The notes under the pieces are model-generated. The model was not told where the DNA came from, did not search any database, and saw nothing but the letters and a program-made list of their open reading frames with translations. 7,500 nt of DNA, taken from an uncultured Lachnospiraceae bacterium. Its GTDB lineage: Bacteria; Bacillota; Clostridia; Lachnospirales; Lachnospiraceae. Below are positions 1 through 5,826 of the stretch, piece by piece (the stretch's first letter is position 1; each line of letters starts with the position of its first letter). The translations under genes were made by a program, and so were the position numbers. The stretch spans positions 1-7,500 of the forward strand of contig CADCQU010000318.1 of assembly GCA_902803635.1 (NCBI GenBank), written 5' to 3'.

Positions 1-1201
1 GCTCAGAAGGACAGGGATTCTTCTCGCCGTCCGCAGAAGCTCCGGAATCGATCTGCTTCAGGATCTCCTTGACATTCATGGAGGCGACATGCTCTGTCTT
101 TCCTGTAAGTACAGACAGTCTCTCACATAAATACTCCTCGGTCAGGTATCCCTCCGGCACGAGCGCGATGGCTTCCTCTCCAAAGGCAAGGCCGACGGCA
201 TATAGCTCCTTCTTTCCGGCGACCACTGAAAGGCCAACCTTGCCCGCCGCTTCGGCTTTGGCAAATGTCTCCTCCGCCGCCGTCACGTCGTTAACCACGC
301 GGATCTCCGTCCCCTTCTTTTCCTCCGCCTTCTCGGCAAATTCCGAGAGGAAGCTGCGAAAGCCGAGCCGCCGGTACACCTCGCGCACCGCGTCGCTCTT
401 CATGTCCCCGGGGGTCAGGTCGCGTACCGCCACCGCAAGAGGCGCGTCGGTGCAGATTTTCGCCAGCTCCTTCGAGAGCTCCGCAAGGTCATAGTGCTCC
501 TCCATCGCCTGGCGGGCCTTCTTCGGCGTGATCTCCGCCTCGTGGAGCTTCGCATTCTCAATCGAGCCGTACTTTGCAATGATCGCGGAGGCTGTCTTCG
601 GCCCCACCCCCGGCAGCCCGGGGATATTGTCCGATGAATCCCCCATGAGGGCCTTCATATCGACAAATGCCTCCGGCGTAACGCCCATCTCCCGCAAAAC
701 GTCCGCCGCGAAGTAACGCTCATACACGGTCTCGCCGCCCTTGGTCTTGGGCAGGATGATCTGGGTTTTCTCCGTCGCAATCTGCAGAAGGTCACGGTCG
801 CCGGAGAGGATCCTCGGCGCGACGCCCTCCTTCTCGGCCCGGCGAGCGAGCGTCCCCAGGATATCGTCCGCCTCGAAGCCGGGCAGAGTTACCACGCGAA
901 CACCCATCGCGTCCAGAACCTCCTTAATCAGAGGCAGCTGTTCGTGGAACTCCGGAGGCGCGGGCTTCCGCGTCCCCTTGTACTCCGGGTACATATCGTG
1001 GCGAAAGGTCTTCTCCTTTGTATCGAAGGCCACCGCGACAAAGGACGGCTGTTCCTCCTCCAGTACCTTCCGGAAAATCGCAAGAAAGCCGTAAACCGCA
1101 TTTGTGTGTACCCCGTCCGGCGCGGTCATCGAAAGCGGCATCCCGTAAAACGCGCGGAACAGGAGGCTGTGCCCATCCACCAACAAAAGCTTCTCTTCCA
1201 T
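1..1201 (-). CDS. polA: DNA polymerase I, N-terminal part (5'-3' exonuclease), runs off left edge
   Basis: The first 400 codons of DNA polymerase I, the repair enzyme that removes RNA primers and fills gaps. Residues 1 to about 265 are the 5'-3' exonuclease (FEN-like) domain. Visible metal-ligand acidic motifs are VDGHSLLFRAFYG (D9), AVAFD (D60), GFEADDILGTLA (E110, D112, D113), SGDRDLLQ (D135, D137) and MGDSSDNIPGLPGVGPKTA (D188, D191), the last leading into the helix-3-turn-helix. The 3'-5' exonuclease-like domain begins near residue 300. Where proofreading enzymes carry a D-x-E motif, this protein reads VGLSVVAGK, so proofreading is probably lost, as in many Gram-positive Pol I enzymes; this rests on an alignment by eye. 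The polymerase domain lies outside the window. The ATG at 1201 is preceded by AAGGAGG (1211-1217) with 9 nt spacing. That site overlaps the stop of the zf-HC2 gene, so the two are probably co-transcribed and perhaps translationally coupled. Confidence 0.97.
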   Translation of the reverse strand, partial: MEEKLLLVDGHSLLFRAFYGMPLSMTAPDGVHTNAVYGFLAIFRKVLEEEQPSFVAVAFDTKEKTFRHDMYPEYKGTRKPAPPEFHEQLPLIKEVLDAMGVRVVTLPGFEADDILGTLARRAEKEGVAPRILSGDRDLLQIATEKTQIILPKTKGGETVYERYFAADVLREMGVTPEAFVDMKALMGDSSDNIPGLPGVGPKTASAIIAKYGSIENAKLHEAEITPKKARQAMEEHYDLAELSKELAKICTDAPLAVAVRDLTPGDMKSDAVREVYRRLGFRSFLSEFAEKAEEKKGTEIRVVNDVTAAEETFAKAEAAGKVGLSVVAGKKELYAVGLAFGEEAIALVPEGYLTEEYLCERLSVLTGKTEHVASMNVKEILKQIDSGASADGEKNPCPSE

Positions 1202-1216
1202 TTGTCAAATCCTCCT

Positions 1217-1591
1217 TCAGAACAATCCCCAATACTTCAAAATCGCCTCCGCGATATCGCTATACAAAATCCAGAGCATAGCCCCCGCCGTGACGACCTC
1301 CCCCACGATCACCGCCAAATGCCGGATGGTGCGCAATACCATGCGGATCCGCAGCCGGTGCTCGTTCCGCCGCATGTCCTCTTCGAGGACCTTCCGCATG
1401 TCGTAGGAAAGCTCGCCCGCCTCGTCCTTGTCCACGTACTCCAGAAGGTAGCAAATGGAAAAATACGTCTGCAAATTCCGACGGCAGGGCGCACAGCTTC
1501 GCACATGCTGCAAATAGGCACCCAGCTCTCTGTCTCCCAGCGTCCCGTCAATATACGGCTGTACGCACGCCTCCGCTCCCTTACAATCCAC
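1217..1591 (-). CDS. Small zf-HC2 (anti-sigma-like) zinc-finger protein with one membrane segment
   Basis: A 124-residue protein. Its N-terminus fits the zf-HC2/ZAS zinc-binding fold of anti-sigma factors: C3, then Y13-x-D15-G16, then H29-x3-C33-x2-C36. A charged linker (about 52-90) ends in an arginine-rich stretch. One hydrophobic segment follows (about 91-110, HLAVIVGEVVTAGAMLWILY) and a short tail, which suggests a cytosolic zinc domain held to the inner face of the membrane (positive-inside rule). It starts at GTG, the only sensible start: GAGG lies 7 nt upstream and an in-frame TAG lies 24 nt upstream. It ends 15 bp before polA and shares its leader with it. Proteins of this class usually bind and inhibit an ECF sigma factor encoded next door. 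No sigma gene is visible here, so the partner is unknown and anti-sigma activity is inferred from the fold only. It could instead be a zinc-finger membrane protein with another role. Confidence 0.85.
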   Translation of the reverse strand: MDCKGAEACVQPYIDGTLGDRELGAYLQHVRSCAPCRRNLQTYFSICYLLEYVDKDEAGELSYDMRKVLEEDMRRNEHRLRIRMVLRTIRHLAVIVGEVVTAGAMLWILYSDIAEAILKYWGLF

Positions 1592-1616
1592 GTCTCTACC
1601 TCGATCTTTCCTCTAA

Positions 1617-1647
1617 TTTATCGCATCCGTCTTTCCCAGAATGACAA
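1617..1647 (-). promoter_or_regulatory. Possible sigma-70-type promoter for the zf-HC2/polA operon
   Basis: On the minus strand, TTGTCA (1642-1647, 5 of 6 to TTGACA) is followed after 19 nt by GATAAA (1617-1622, 4 of 6 to TATAAT), about 25 nt upstream of the GTG start. The spacer is longer than ideal. The -35 box lies inside one copy of the CAGAATGACA repeat, so the match may be incidental. Confidence 0.3.
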
Positions 1648-1761
1648 ACATTTCCTATAGAAAATGCGTCATCTTTACGAAAAACCTGACGGGATTCTTA
1701 CAGAAAACAGTCCACTGGACTGTTTTCTGCACACTGAGGCGTCGCTTCGCTCAGAATGACA
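1637..1761. repeat. Intergenic repeat region bounded by two CAGAATGACA copies
   Basis: The 242-bp gap 1592-1833 has no gene. It holds CAGAATGACA twice in direct orientation (1637-1646 and 1752-1761). The second copy is part of TCGCTTCGCTCAGAATGACA (1742-1761), which with GGGATTCTT (1691-1699) resembles a short dispersed sequence seen between genes in many Firmicutes (recognised from memory, not searched). In this copy the two halves are separated by a 42-bp insert containing the palindrome at 1701-1729. Neither strand shows a T-run after the hairpins, so this is not an obvious terminator for birA. The rest of the gap (1762-1833) shows only weak short inverted repeats, such as GAGTT/AACTC around 1805-1816. 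Confidence 0.5.
1701..1729. repeat. 29-bp near-perfect palindrome
   Basis: CAGAAAACAGTCCA (1701-1714) and its exact reverse complement TGGACTGTTTTCTG (1716-1729) are separated by a single C. The 14-bp arms are flawless. On either strand it would form a long hairpin in RNA, or a cruciform in DNA. No poly-T tract follows on either strand. It lies between the end of birA and the promoter region of the zf-HC2/polA pair. Confidence 0.9.
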
Positions 1762-1833
1762 CGCCTTTTACGAGGCAATACAGCCTATAAAGAGGATGCC
1801 ACCTGAGTTGTAACTCCAGCTGAAATGTTCCCT

Positions 1834-2814
1834 TCAGGAAGACACCTTCCTCCGCACCTGCACCTCCCCGCTGCGCACGCATTCCTGCTTTCCATCGGGA
1901 TATCGCACAAGCAGGGAAAAATCATCCGCAACGCCGAGGGCCACGGCCTCGCGTTCCCCCGTCGCGTCGCGAAGGAGGATCGGCCCTTTTGTCACGCAGA
2001 GCCGCCGATACTCCGCAAGATATTCCTCTTTCCCCGCCGGCAGGGCTGCCCGGACAAGGTCAAGCTCCGTAATCAGCGCGGCAGCCAGCTCCGCCCTGCG
2101 GACCTTCGTGCCGCCATTTTCATCCTCCAGCGTGGTGGCGATTTTCCGAAGCTCGGGCGGGAAATTCTCCCTCCCGCGCACGTTGATGCCGATGCCCACG
2201 ATGCAGCTCTGCACCTCCGCGCTCTCGGCCTTGAGGGAAAGCTCCGTCAAAATCCCGCAAATCTTCCTGCCGCGTATTTGCAGGTCATTCACCCATTTGA
2301 TATCGGGGCAAATGCCCGTAACCTTCCGAACGGCCCGTGCGGCCGCGACTGCGGCATAGGAGGTTGCGTCCGAAAGCCCTTGCGGGGAGCCTGCATTTTT
2401 AAGAAGCATGGAAAGATAGAGACCAGAACCGGCCGGCGAGACAAAAGACCGTCCATAGCGGCCTCGCCCCTTTGTCTGGCTGTCTGCCATGACCACGAAG
2501 CCCTCGGGCAGACCGTCCTCCACAAGGCTCTTCAAATACCTATTGGTGGAATCCACCTCCGAAAGCACGCGAACCGTCTGCATCCTCTCCTCCGGCAAAT
2601 GCGCGGCGAGGTCGCCCTCGCCCAATTTGTCCGGCCCGGAGAGAAGAAGGTGCCCCTTCCTTGTCACGGAGACGATCTCATAACCCTCCGCCCGCAGCCG
2701 CTCCACGGCGGCATGCACCGCGGCCCGCGTCACCCCGAACCTCCGGCTCATTTCCTCTCCCGAGACATACCCATCCGCCCTCCCGAGAGCGGCCAGTACC
2801 TCATCCTGCAACAT
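1834..2814 (-). CDS. birA: Bifunctional biotin-[acetyl-CoA-carboxylase] ligase / biotin repressor BirA
   Basis: A 326-residue biotin protein ligase. It activates biotin with ATP to biotinyl-5'-AMP and attaches it to the lysine of biotin carrier proteins such as that of acetyl-CoA carboxylase. Residues 1-60 are a winged helix-turn-helix (YVSGEEMSRRFGVTRAAVHAAVERLRAEGYEI), so it is a class II enzyme that may also repress transcription. The catalytic domain follows: DSTN (88-91), the biotinyl-AMP loop TKGRGRYGR (114-122), DIKWVNDL (171-178), RKICGIL (183-189) and GIGINV (207-212). The small C-terminal SH3-like domain spans about 275-322. The start at 2814 is chosen because AGGAGG lies 8 nt upstream. 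A longer form from the ATG at 2838 would add 8 residues but has no spaced ribosome binding site. The gene lies 71 bp after the RluA-family gene on the same strand and may share its transcript. No paired BirA-type operator was found in front of it. Confidence 0.95.
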   Translation of the reverse strand: MLQDEVLAALGRADGYVSGEEMSRRFGVTRAAVHAAVERLRAEGYEIVSVTRKGHLLLSGPDKLGEGDLAAHLPEERMQTVRVLSEVDSTNRYLKSLVEDGLPEGFVVMADSQTKGRGRYGRSFVSPAGSGLYLSMLLKNAGSPQGLSDATSYAAVAAARAVRKVTGICPDIKWVNDLQIRGRKICGILTELSLKAESAEVQSCIVGIGINVRGRENFPPELRKIATTLEDENGGTKVRRAELAAALITELDLVRAALPAGKEEYLAEYRRLCVTKGPILLRDATGEREAVALGVADDFSLLVRYPDGKQECVRSGEVQVRRKVSS

Positions 2815-2822
2815 CCCCAAGC

Positions 2823-2828
2823 CCTCCT
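2823..2828 (-). promoter_or_regulatory. Ribosome binding site that sets the birA start
   Basis: AGGAGG on the minus strand, 8 nt before the ATG at 2814. It lies inside the reading frame of the longer alternative that would begin at 2838, where AGGGGAG abuts the ATG without a spacer. This favours the shorter BirA. Confidence 0.75.
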
Positions 2829-2885
2829 GACGCTCCATCTCCCCTAAAAACTATCTCCCAAAATCAATCTGCCTTTACAATTAAC

Positions 2886-3806
2886 TCAATCGCCAGCCAT
2901 TCCAACAAGGAGCTTTTCCATATCCCGTGGCAGCGACGCCTCCAGCACAATCTCCTCCCCGGAAAACGGCTGCTCGAAAACCAGCCTCCCCGCGTGGAGC
3001 GCGGTCCGCTCCATCCCGAAGGTCTCGCCCATCCCATACAGAGGATCCCCAAGGAGCGGGTGGCCGATACTTGCCAAATGCACGCGGATTTGGTGCGTCC
3101 TCCCAGTATCGATTTTCGCCTCCAAAAGGCCGTATCCCTGCATTTGCCGAAGCACACGGAAATGCGTCACCGCCGCCTTCCCGTCCGCACGGACCATTTG
3201 CCGCACCTTGTCCCCCGGAACCGGGCCGAGTGGGCGGTCGATGGTTCCAGAAAGCAGCGCATCCCCTGAAAAGAGCGCATAATATGTTTTTTCGCACCTT
3301 CTCCGATAATTCAAGGCCGCCACCGCGCTCCGGCTCTTCGCAAAGAGTAGGATTCCCGACGTGTCCTTGTCGAGACGCCCGACCGTCCGCAGCTCATGGA
3401 GTTCGCCCTTCTCCTCGAAATAGCCGGCGACGAAATTTGCCATCGTGTCGTCGTAATGCCCGTGCGAGGGATGCACGAGCACCCCCGCCGGCTTCTCCAC
3501 CGCGATGAGATCCTCGTCCTCATAGAGAATTCTGAGTTCCCCTTTCACGGGAATCGTAGTCTCTGAGGGCAGGTCCGCAAGCAGGAAGACCAGCTCGTCC
3601 CCCTCCCGGAGCACACGGCTCACAAAGGCCGGCTCCCCGTTCACGGTAATGCCATTTGCCGTGTCATACTTCGCGCGGGCCACGTCGTGGTGCACCAAAT
3701 GCCATTTGCCGAGCAAAATGTCGCGCACGGTGCGCCCCGCGTCCTCCTTCCCGCAGACAAATGCCAGCCTCCGGACGGTCGGTGGGATTTCGCCTCGGTT
3801 AAACAT
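2886..3806 (-). CDS. RluA-family pseudouridine synthase (RluD-like)
   Basis: A 306-residue enzyme that isomerises uridine to pseudouridine in rRNA or tRNA. An N-terminal S4-like RNA-binding part (about 14-80, with NGITVNGEP and LREGDELVF) precedes the catalytic domain. That domain shows ILYEDEDLIAVEKPAGVLVHP (from 93), the catalytic loop GRLDKDTSG with the nucleophile D146, RRRCEKTYYALF, GRTHQIRVHLASIGHPLLGDPLYG and a LHAGRL motif near the end. The layout matches the RluD/RluC branch, but the target uridine cannot be read from sequence. The frame stays open upstream to 3938. I chose the ATG at 3806 because the upstream extension is low-complexity, overlaps the phospholipase gene and matches no RluA domain. 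GGGAG lies about 10 nt before this ATG. The first 8 bp overlap the end of the phospholipase gene, which suggests translational coupling. Confidence 0.93.
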   Translation of the reverse strand: MFNRGEIPPTVRRLAFVCGKEDAGRTVRDILLGKWHLVHHDVARAKYDTANGITVNGEPAFVSRVLREGDELVFLLADLPSETTIPVKGELRILYEDEDLIAVEKPAGVLVHPSHGHYDDTMANFVAGYFEEKGELHELRTVGRLDKDTSGILLFAKSRSAVAALNYRRRCEKTYYALFSGDALLSGTIDRPLGPVPGDKVRQMVRADGKAAVTHFRVLRQMQGYGLLEAKIDTGRTHQIRVHLASIGHPLLGDPLYGMGETFGMERTALHAGRLVFEQPFSGEEIVLEASLPRDMEKLLVGMAGD

Positions 3807-4656
3807 GGGCGCAGAACTCCCGAAGCTTCCCAAGCTCCCGCCGCGCGACCTCCCGCCCGTGGAGGTAGACGCGGAGAAGCTCCCGCGGGTCGCTCTCGGT
3901 CGAGGAGATGCCGAGCGGAGCATCCGGACGGAGGACAAAGGCCTTTCCCTCCGCCTCGCGCTCCTTTACGAAGTCCGTCTGCAGATTGTAGCGGATATGC
4001 CGATCCGCCATGCGCTCCACCAAGTTCGGGTACTTATGGAGCGCGACGCGGAAGGCCCGTAGGTTCTTCAGCTTCGTTTTCTGGTAGCTCGCGGGCTGCG
4101 TGAGAACGACCACGTTCCGCGCATAGCCCATGCGCTCGAAGGTCTGGAGTGGAATCGGATCCGCAATCCCTCCGTCCAGGAAATACCTGTCGCGAATCCG
4201 CACCGGGTGGCTCACGAGCGGCATCGAGGCCGAGGCGCGAAGCCAGAGCATGTCCGCGCCCTCGCCGGATTTCAGCTTCCGGTAGCCGGCCTTGCCGGTC
4301 TCGACGTCCGTCACGACCGCCCAGAACGGCATCGGATTTTTCCGGATGGCCTCCGTGTCAAAAATGTCTAAGGCAAATGGCAGCTCCCGGTAACAGAAGT
4401 CCTTCCCGTAGAGATCCCCGGTACGCAAATAGGATTTCATCGAGCAGTACCGCCAGTCGCCGGCGAAGCGGATGTTGTAGCGGATGGCCCGCCCCGGCTG
4501 CCCGGATTTTAAATTGCAGCCAAAGACCGCCCCCGCCGAGACGCCGATCGCCCCGTCGAACGTCACCTTGTTCTCCATGAAGACATCGAGGACGCCAGCC
4601 GTGAACATCCCCCGCATCGCCCCGCCTTCAAGTACCAACCCAATCTTCTCTCCCAT
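3799..4656 (-). CDS. Patatin-like phospholipase family protein
   Basis: A 285-residue alpha/beta hydrolase of the patatin type, expected to cleave acyl esters of lipids with a Ser-Asp dyad. The N-terminus GLVLEGGAMRGMFTAGVLD carries the oxyanion-hole glycines (11-16). GVSAG has the nucleophile S40, and DGG supplies the catalytic D161 (FLDGGIADPIPL). The C-terminal third (about 185-285) contains a basic helix-rich part (LHKYPNLVERMADRHIRYN), typical of the bacterial patatin subfamily that includes YjjU-like proteins. No signal peptide or membrane segment is seen, so it is probably cytosolic; the true substrate is unknown. The ATG at 4656 has AAGGAG five nt upstream (4662-4667). The stop TAA lies inside the start region of the RluA-family gene (8-bp overlap), so the two probably form an operon with no shared pathway apparent. 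Upstream lies a MITE-like repeat rather than a clear promoter. Confidence 0.93.
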   Translation of the reverse strand: MGEKIGLVLEGGAMRGMFTAGVLDVFMENKVTFDGAIGVSAGAVFGCNLKSGQPGRAIRYNIRFAGDWRYCSMKSYLRTGDLYGKDFCYRELPFALDIFDTEAIRKNPMPFWAVVTDVETGKAGYRKLKSGEGADMLWLRASASMPLVSHPVRIRDRYFLDGGIADPIPLQTFERMGYARNVVVLTQPASYQKTKLKNLRAFRVALHKYPNLVERMADRHIRYNLQTDFVKEREAEGKAFVLRPDAPLGISSTESDPRELLRVYLHGREVARRELGKLREFCAHV

Positions 4657-4729
4657 CCATACTCCTTTCTCGCCACACTTCCATGAAGCAAGGATACCCT
4701 CCCTCTCATTCCGTAGCTTCTAAAAGTCT

Positions 4730-4861
4730 GCCCCTCTCAGTCGGCTTCGCCGACAGCTCCCCCTTAGGGGGAGCCAAGTGGTAAGCGAACAAAGAACCGA
4801 AGCTCCTCTTGCCTCCCCCTCCAGGGGGAGGTGGCACGGCGAAGCCGTGACGGAGAGGGGC
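4730..4861. repeat. 132-bp MITE-like element with inverted ends and four hairpins
   Basis: Its left end starts GCCCCTCTC (4730-4738), and the right end (4853-4861) is its exact reverse complement. The two halves are imperfect inverted copies. The left half holds GTCGGC-TTC-GCCGAC (4740-4754) and GCTCCCCC-TTA-GGGGGAGC (4756-4774). The right half holds CCTCCCCC-TCCA-GGGGGAGG (4812-4831) and CACGGC-GAA-GCCGTG (4835-4849), in mirrored order. The middle (about 4775-4810) is unique. There is no coding potential of note and no clear target-site duplication. Similar sequences are frequent between genes in Clostridia (from memory, not searched). It fills much of the divergent gap between the phospholipase and glycosyltransferase genes. 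The rest of that gap (4657-4729 and 4862-4979) holds the phospholipase leader, with no convincing promoter, and the glycosyltransferase promoter. Confidence 0.8.
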
Positions 4862-4902
4862 CTCGCCGCAGCAAGATTCCATGCCGACCTTTATATATTT
4901 TC

Positions 4903-4931
4903 TTCCCAAATTCCCAAAACTATGTTAAAAT
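4903..4931 (+). promoter_or_regulatory. Sigma-70-type promoter of the glycosyltransferase gene
   Basis: An extended -10 (TG at 4923-4924, one base, then TAAAAT at 4926-4931) lies 17 nt after TTCCCA (4903-4908, 4 of 6 to TTGACA). This is an AT-rich island in a GC-rich window. It would give a leader of roughly 40 nt before the ATG at 4980. Confidence 0.6.
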
Positions 4932-4979
4932 ACCTTTATGCAAATTTCCCAAGTACACTAACGCTTCAAGGAGGCTTTT

Positions 4980-5726
4980 ATGGATACATTATACATTGTG
5001 GTTCCCGCGTACAACGAGGCCGACAACATCCGCCAGCTCGTGGAGGACTGGTACCCGGTGGTCCAGGCGCACGACGGCGGCGGCAAATCCCGTCTCGTCG
5101 TCATCAACGACGGCAGCAAGGACAAGACCTACGAGATCTTAAAGCAACTCTCGCTGGGCCGTCCCTTCCTTGAGCCGGTCACCAAGCCAAATGGCGGCCA
5201 TGGCCCGACGGTTCTCTACGGCTACCGCTATGCCTTAAAGCACGGGGCCGACTACATTTTCCAGACCGACTCCGACGGCCAGACCCTGCCCTTGGAATTT
5301 GAGGCCTTCTGGAAAAACCGCAGCGACTACGCGGCCATTTTCGGAAAACGATCCAAGCGCCAGGACGGCTTCGGGCGAAAATTTGTCGAGCGGACGCTCT
5401 GCATCCTTCTCTTCTTCATCTTTGGTGTGCGCATCCCCGACTCCAACGCGCCCTTCCGGCTCATGAAGCGCTCCTTCCTCGAAAAGTACGTGCCCATCCT
5501 GCATCCGGACTACAACCTGCCGAACGTCATGCTCACAACCTTCGCGGCCTACTTCCATGAGAAGGCCATCTACCGCGAGATCACCTTCCGTCCCCGCCAG
5601 GGCGGCAAGAACTCTATTAATATGAAGAAAATCTTCAAAATCGGCTGGAAGGCCCTCGGCGACTTCGCCCACTACCACCGCATCATGCGGCAAATGAAGA
5701 AGGAAGCCGCCCAGAAGAAGCGCTGA
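4980..5726 (+). CDS. Family 2 glycosyltransferase
   Basis: A 248-residue GT-A fold glycosyltransferase that would transfer a sugar from a nucleotide-activated donor. It has the opening strand YIVVPAYNEADNI (5-17), VINDGSKDKT (41-50) with D44, KPNGGHGPTVLYGYRYAL (69-86), and the metal/nucleotide DXD motif at TDSDGQ (D97, D99). Then come GKRSKRQDGFGRK and DSNAPFRLMKR (154-164), where family members bind the acceptor. A short hydrophobic stretch (CILLFFIFGV, 141-150) could touch the membrane, but there is no true C-terminal anchor. The tail is basic (KKEAAQKKR). It is related to the dolichyl/polyprenyl-phosphate sugar transferase branch; donor and acceptor are unknown. AAGGAGG (4968-4974) lies 5 nt before the ATG. 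It is the only plus-strand gene here, with its own promoter and terminator and no sugar-pathway neighbours, so it appears to be a single-gene unit. Confidence 0.93.
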   Translation: MDTLYIVVPAYNEADNIRQLVEDWYPVVQAHDGGGKSRLVVINDGSKDKTYEILKQLSLGRPFLEPVTKPNGGHGPTVLYGYRYALKHGADYIFQTDSDGQTLPLEFEAFWKNRSDYAAIFGKRSKRQDGFGRKFVERTLCILLFFIFGVRIPDSNAPFRLMKRSFLEKYVPILHPDYNLPNVMLTTFAAYFHEKAIYREITFRPRQGGKNSINMKKIFKIGWKALGDFAHYHRIMRQMKKEAAQKKR

Positions 5727-5739
5727 TTTTCAGAAATCC

Positions 5740-5791
5740 AACGAAGAATCTGCACCATGGATACCTCCCTGGTACAGATTCTTCGTTTTTT
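5740..5791 (+). terminator. Intrinsic terminator of the glycosyltransferase gene, possibly bidirectional
   Basis: AACGAAGAATCTG (5740-5752) pairs perfectly with CAGATTCTTCGTT (5775-5787). After one mismatch the stem can continue with ACCA (5754-5757) and TGGT (5770-5773) around a 12-nt loop. The run TTTTTT (5786-5791) completes a plus-strand rho-independent terminator, 13 nt after the stop codon. Read on the minus strand, the same stem is followed only by a weak T-rich stretch. It may therefore also slow transcription leaving the converging aminopeptidase gene, which ends at 5827. Confidence 0.9.
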
Positions 5792-5826
5792 CATTTCTCT
5801 TCCTTCGATAACGCAGCTCCTCTTCC

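Noticed and set aside
1701..1729. The perfect palindrome as a rho-independent terminator
   Set aside because: The stem is long, but no poly-T tract follows on either strand, and the sequence context looks like a dispersed repeat.
1762..1833. Terminator for birA formed by small inverted repeats (GAGTT/AACTC near 1805-1816, GCC/GGC near 1763-1776)
   Set aside because: The stems are 3-5 bp and neither is followed by a T-run on the minus strand.
1825..2847. A 340-codon open frame on the plus strand opposite birA
   Set aside because: The minus strand carries all BirA motifs over the same span. The plus frame has the His/Pro/Arg-rich look of a shadow frame and no leader signals.
2839..2885. Possible BirA operator or promoter in front of birA
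   Set aside because: A half-site-like TTGTAAAG is present on the minus strand (within 2866-2880), but the inverted partner at the expected spacing is absent. The best -35/-10 pair (TTGTAA and GATAGT, 19 nt apart) is too weak to call.
3807..3938. N-terminal extension of the RluA-family gene from the ATG at 3938
   Set aside because: The added 44 residues are Ser/Arg/Gly-rich low complexity and lie wholly inside the phospholipase gene in another frame. The ATG at 3806 gives a normal-length enzyme.
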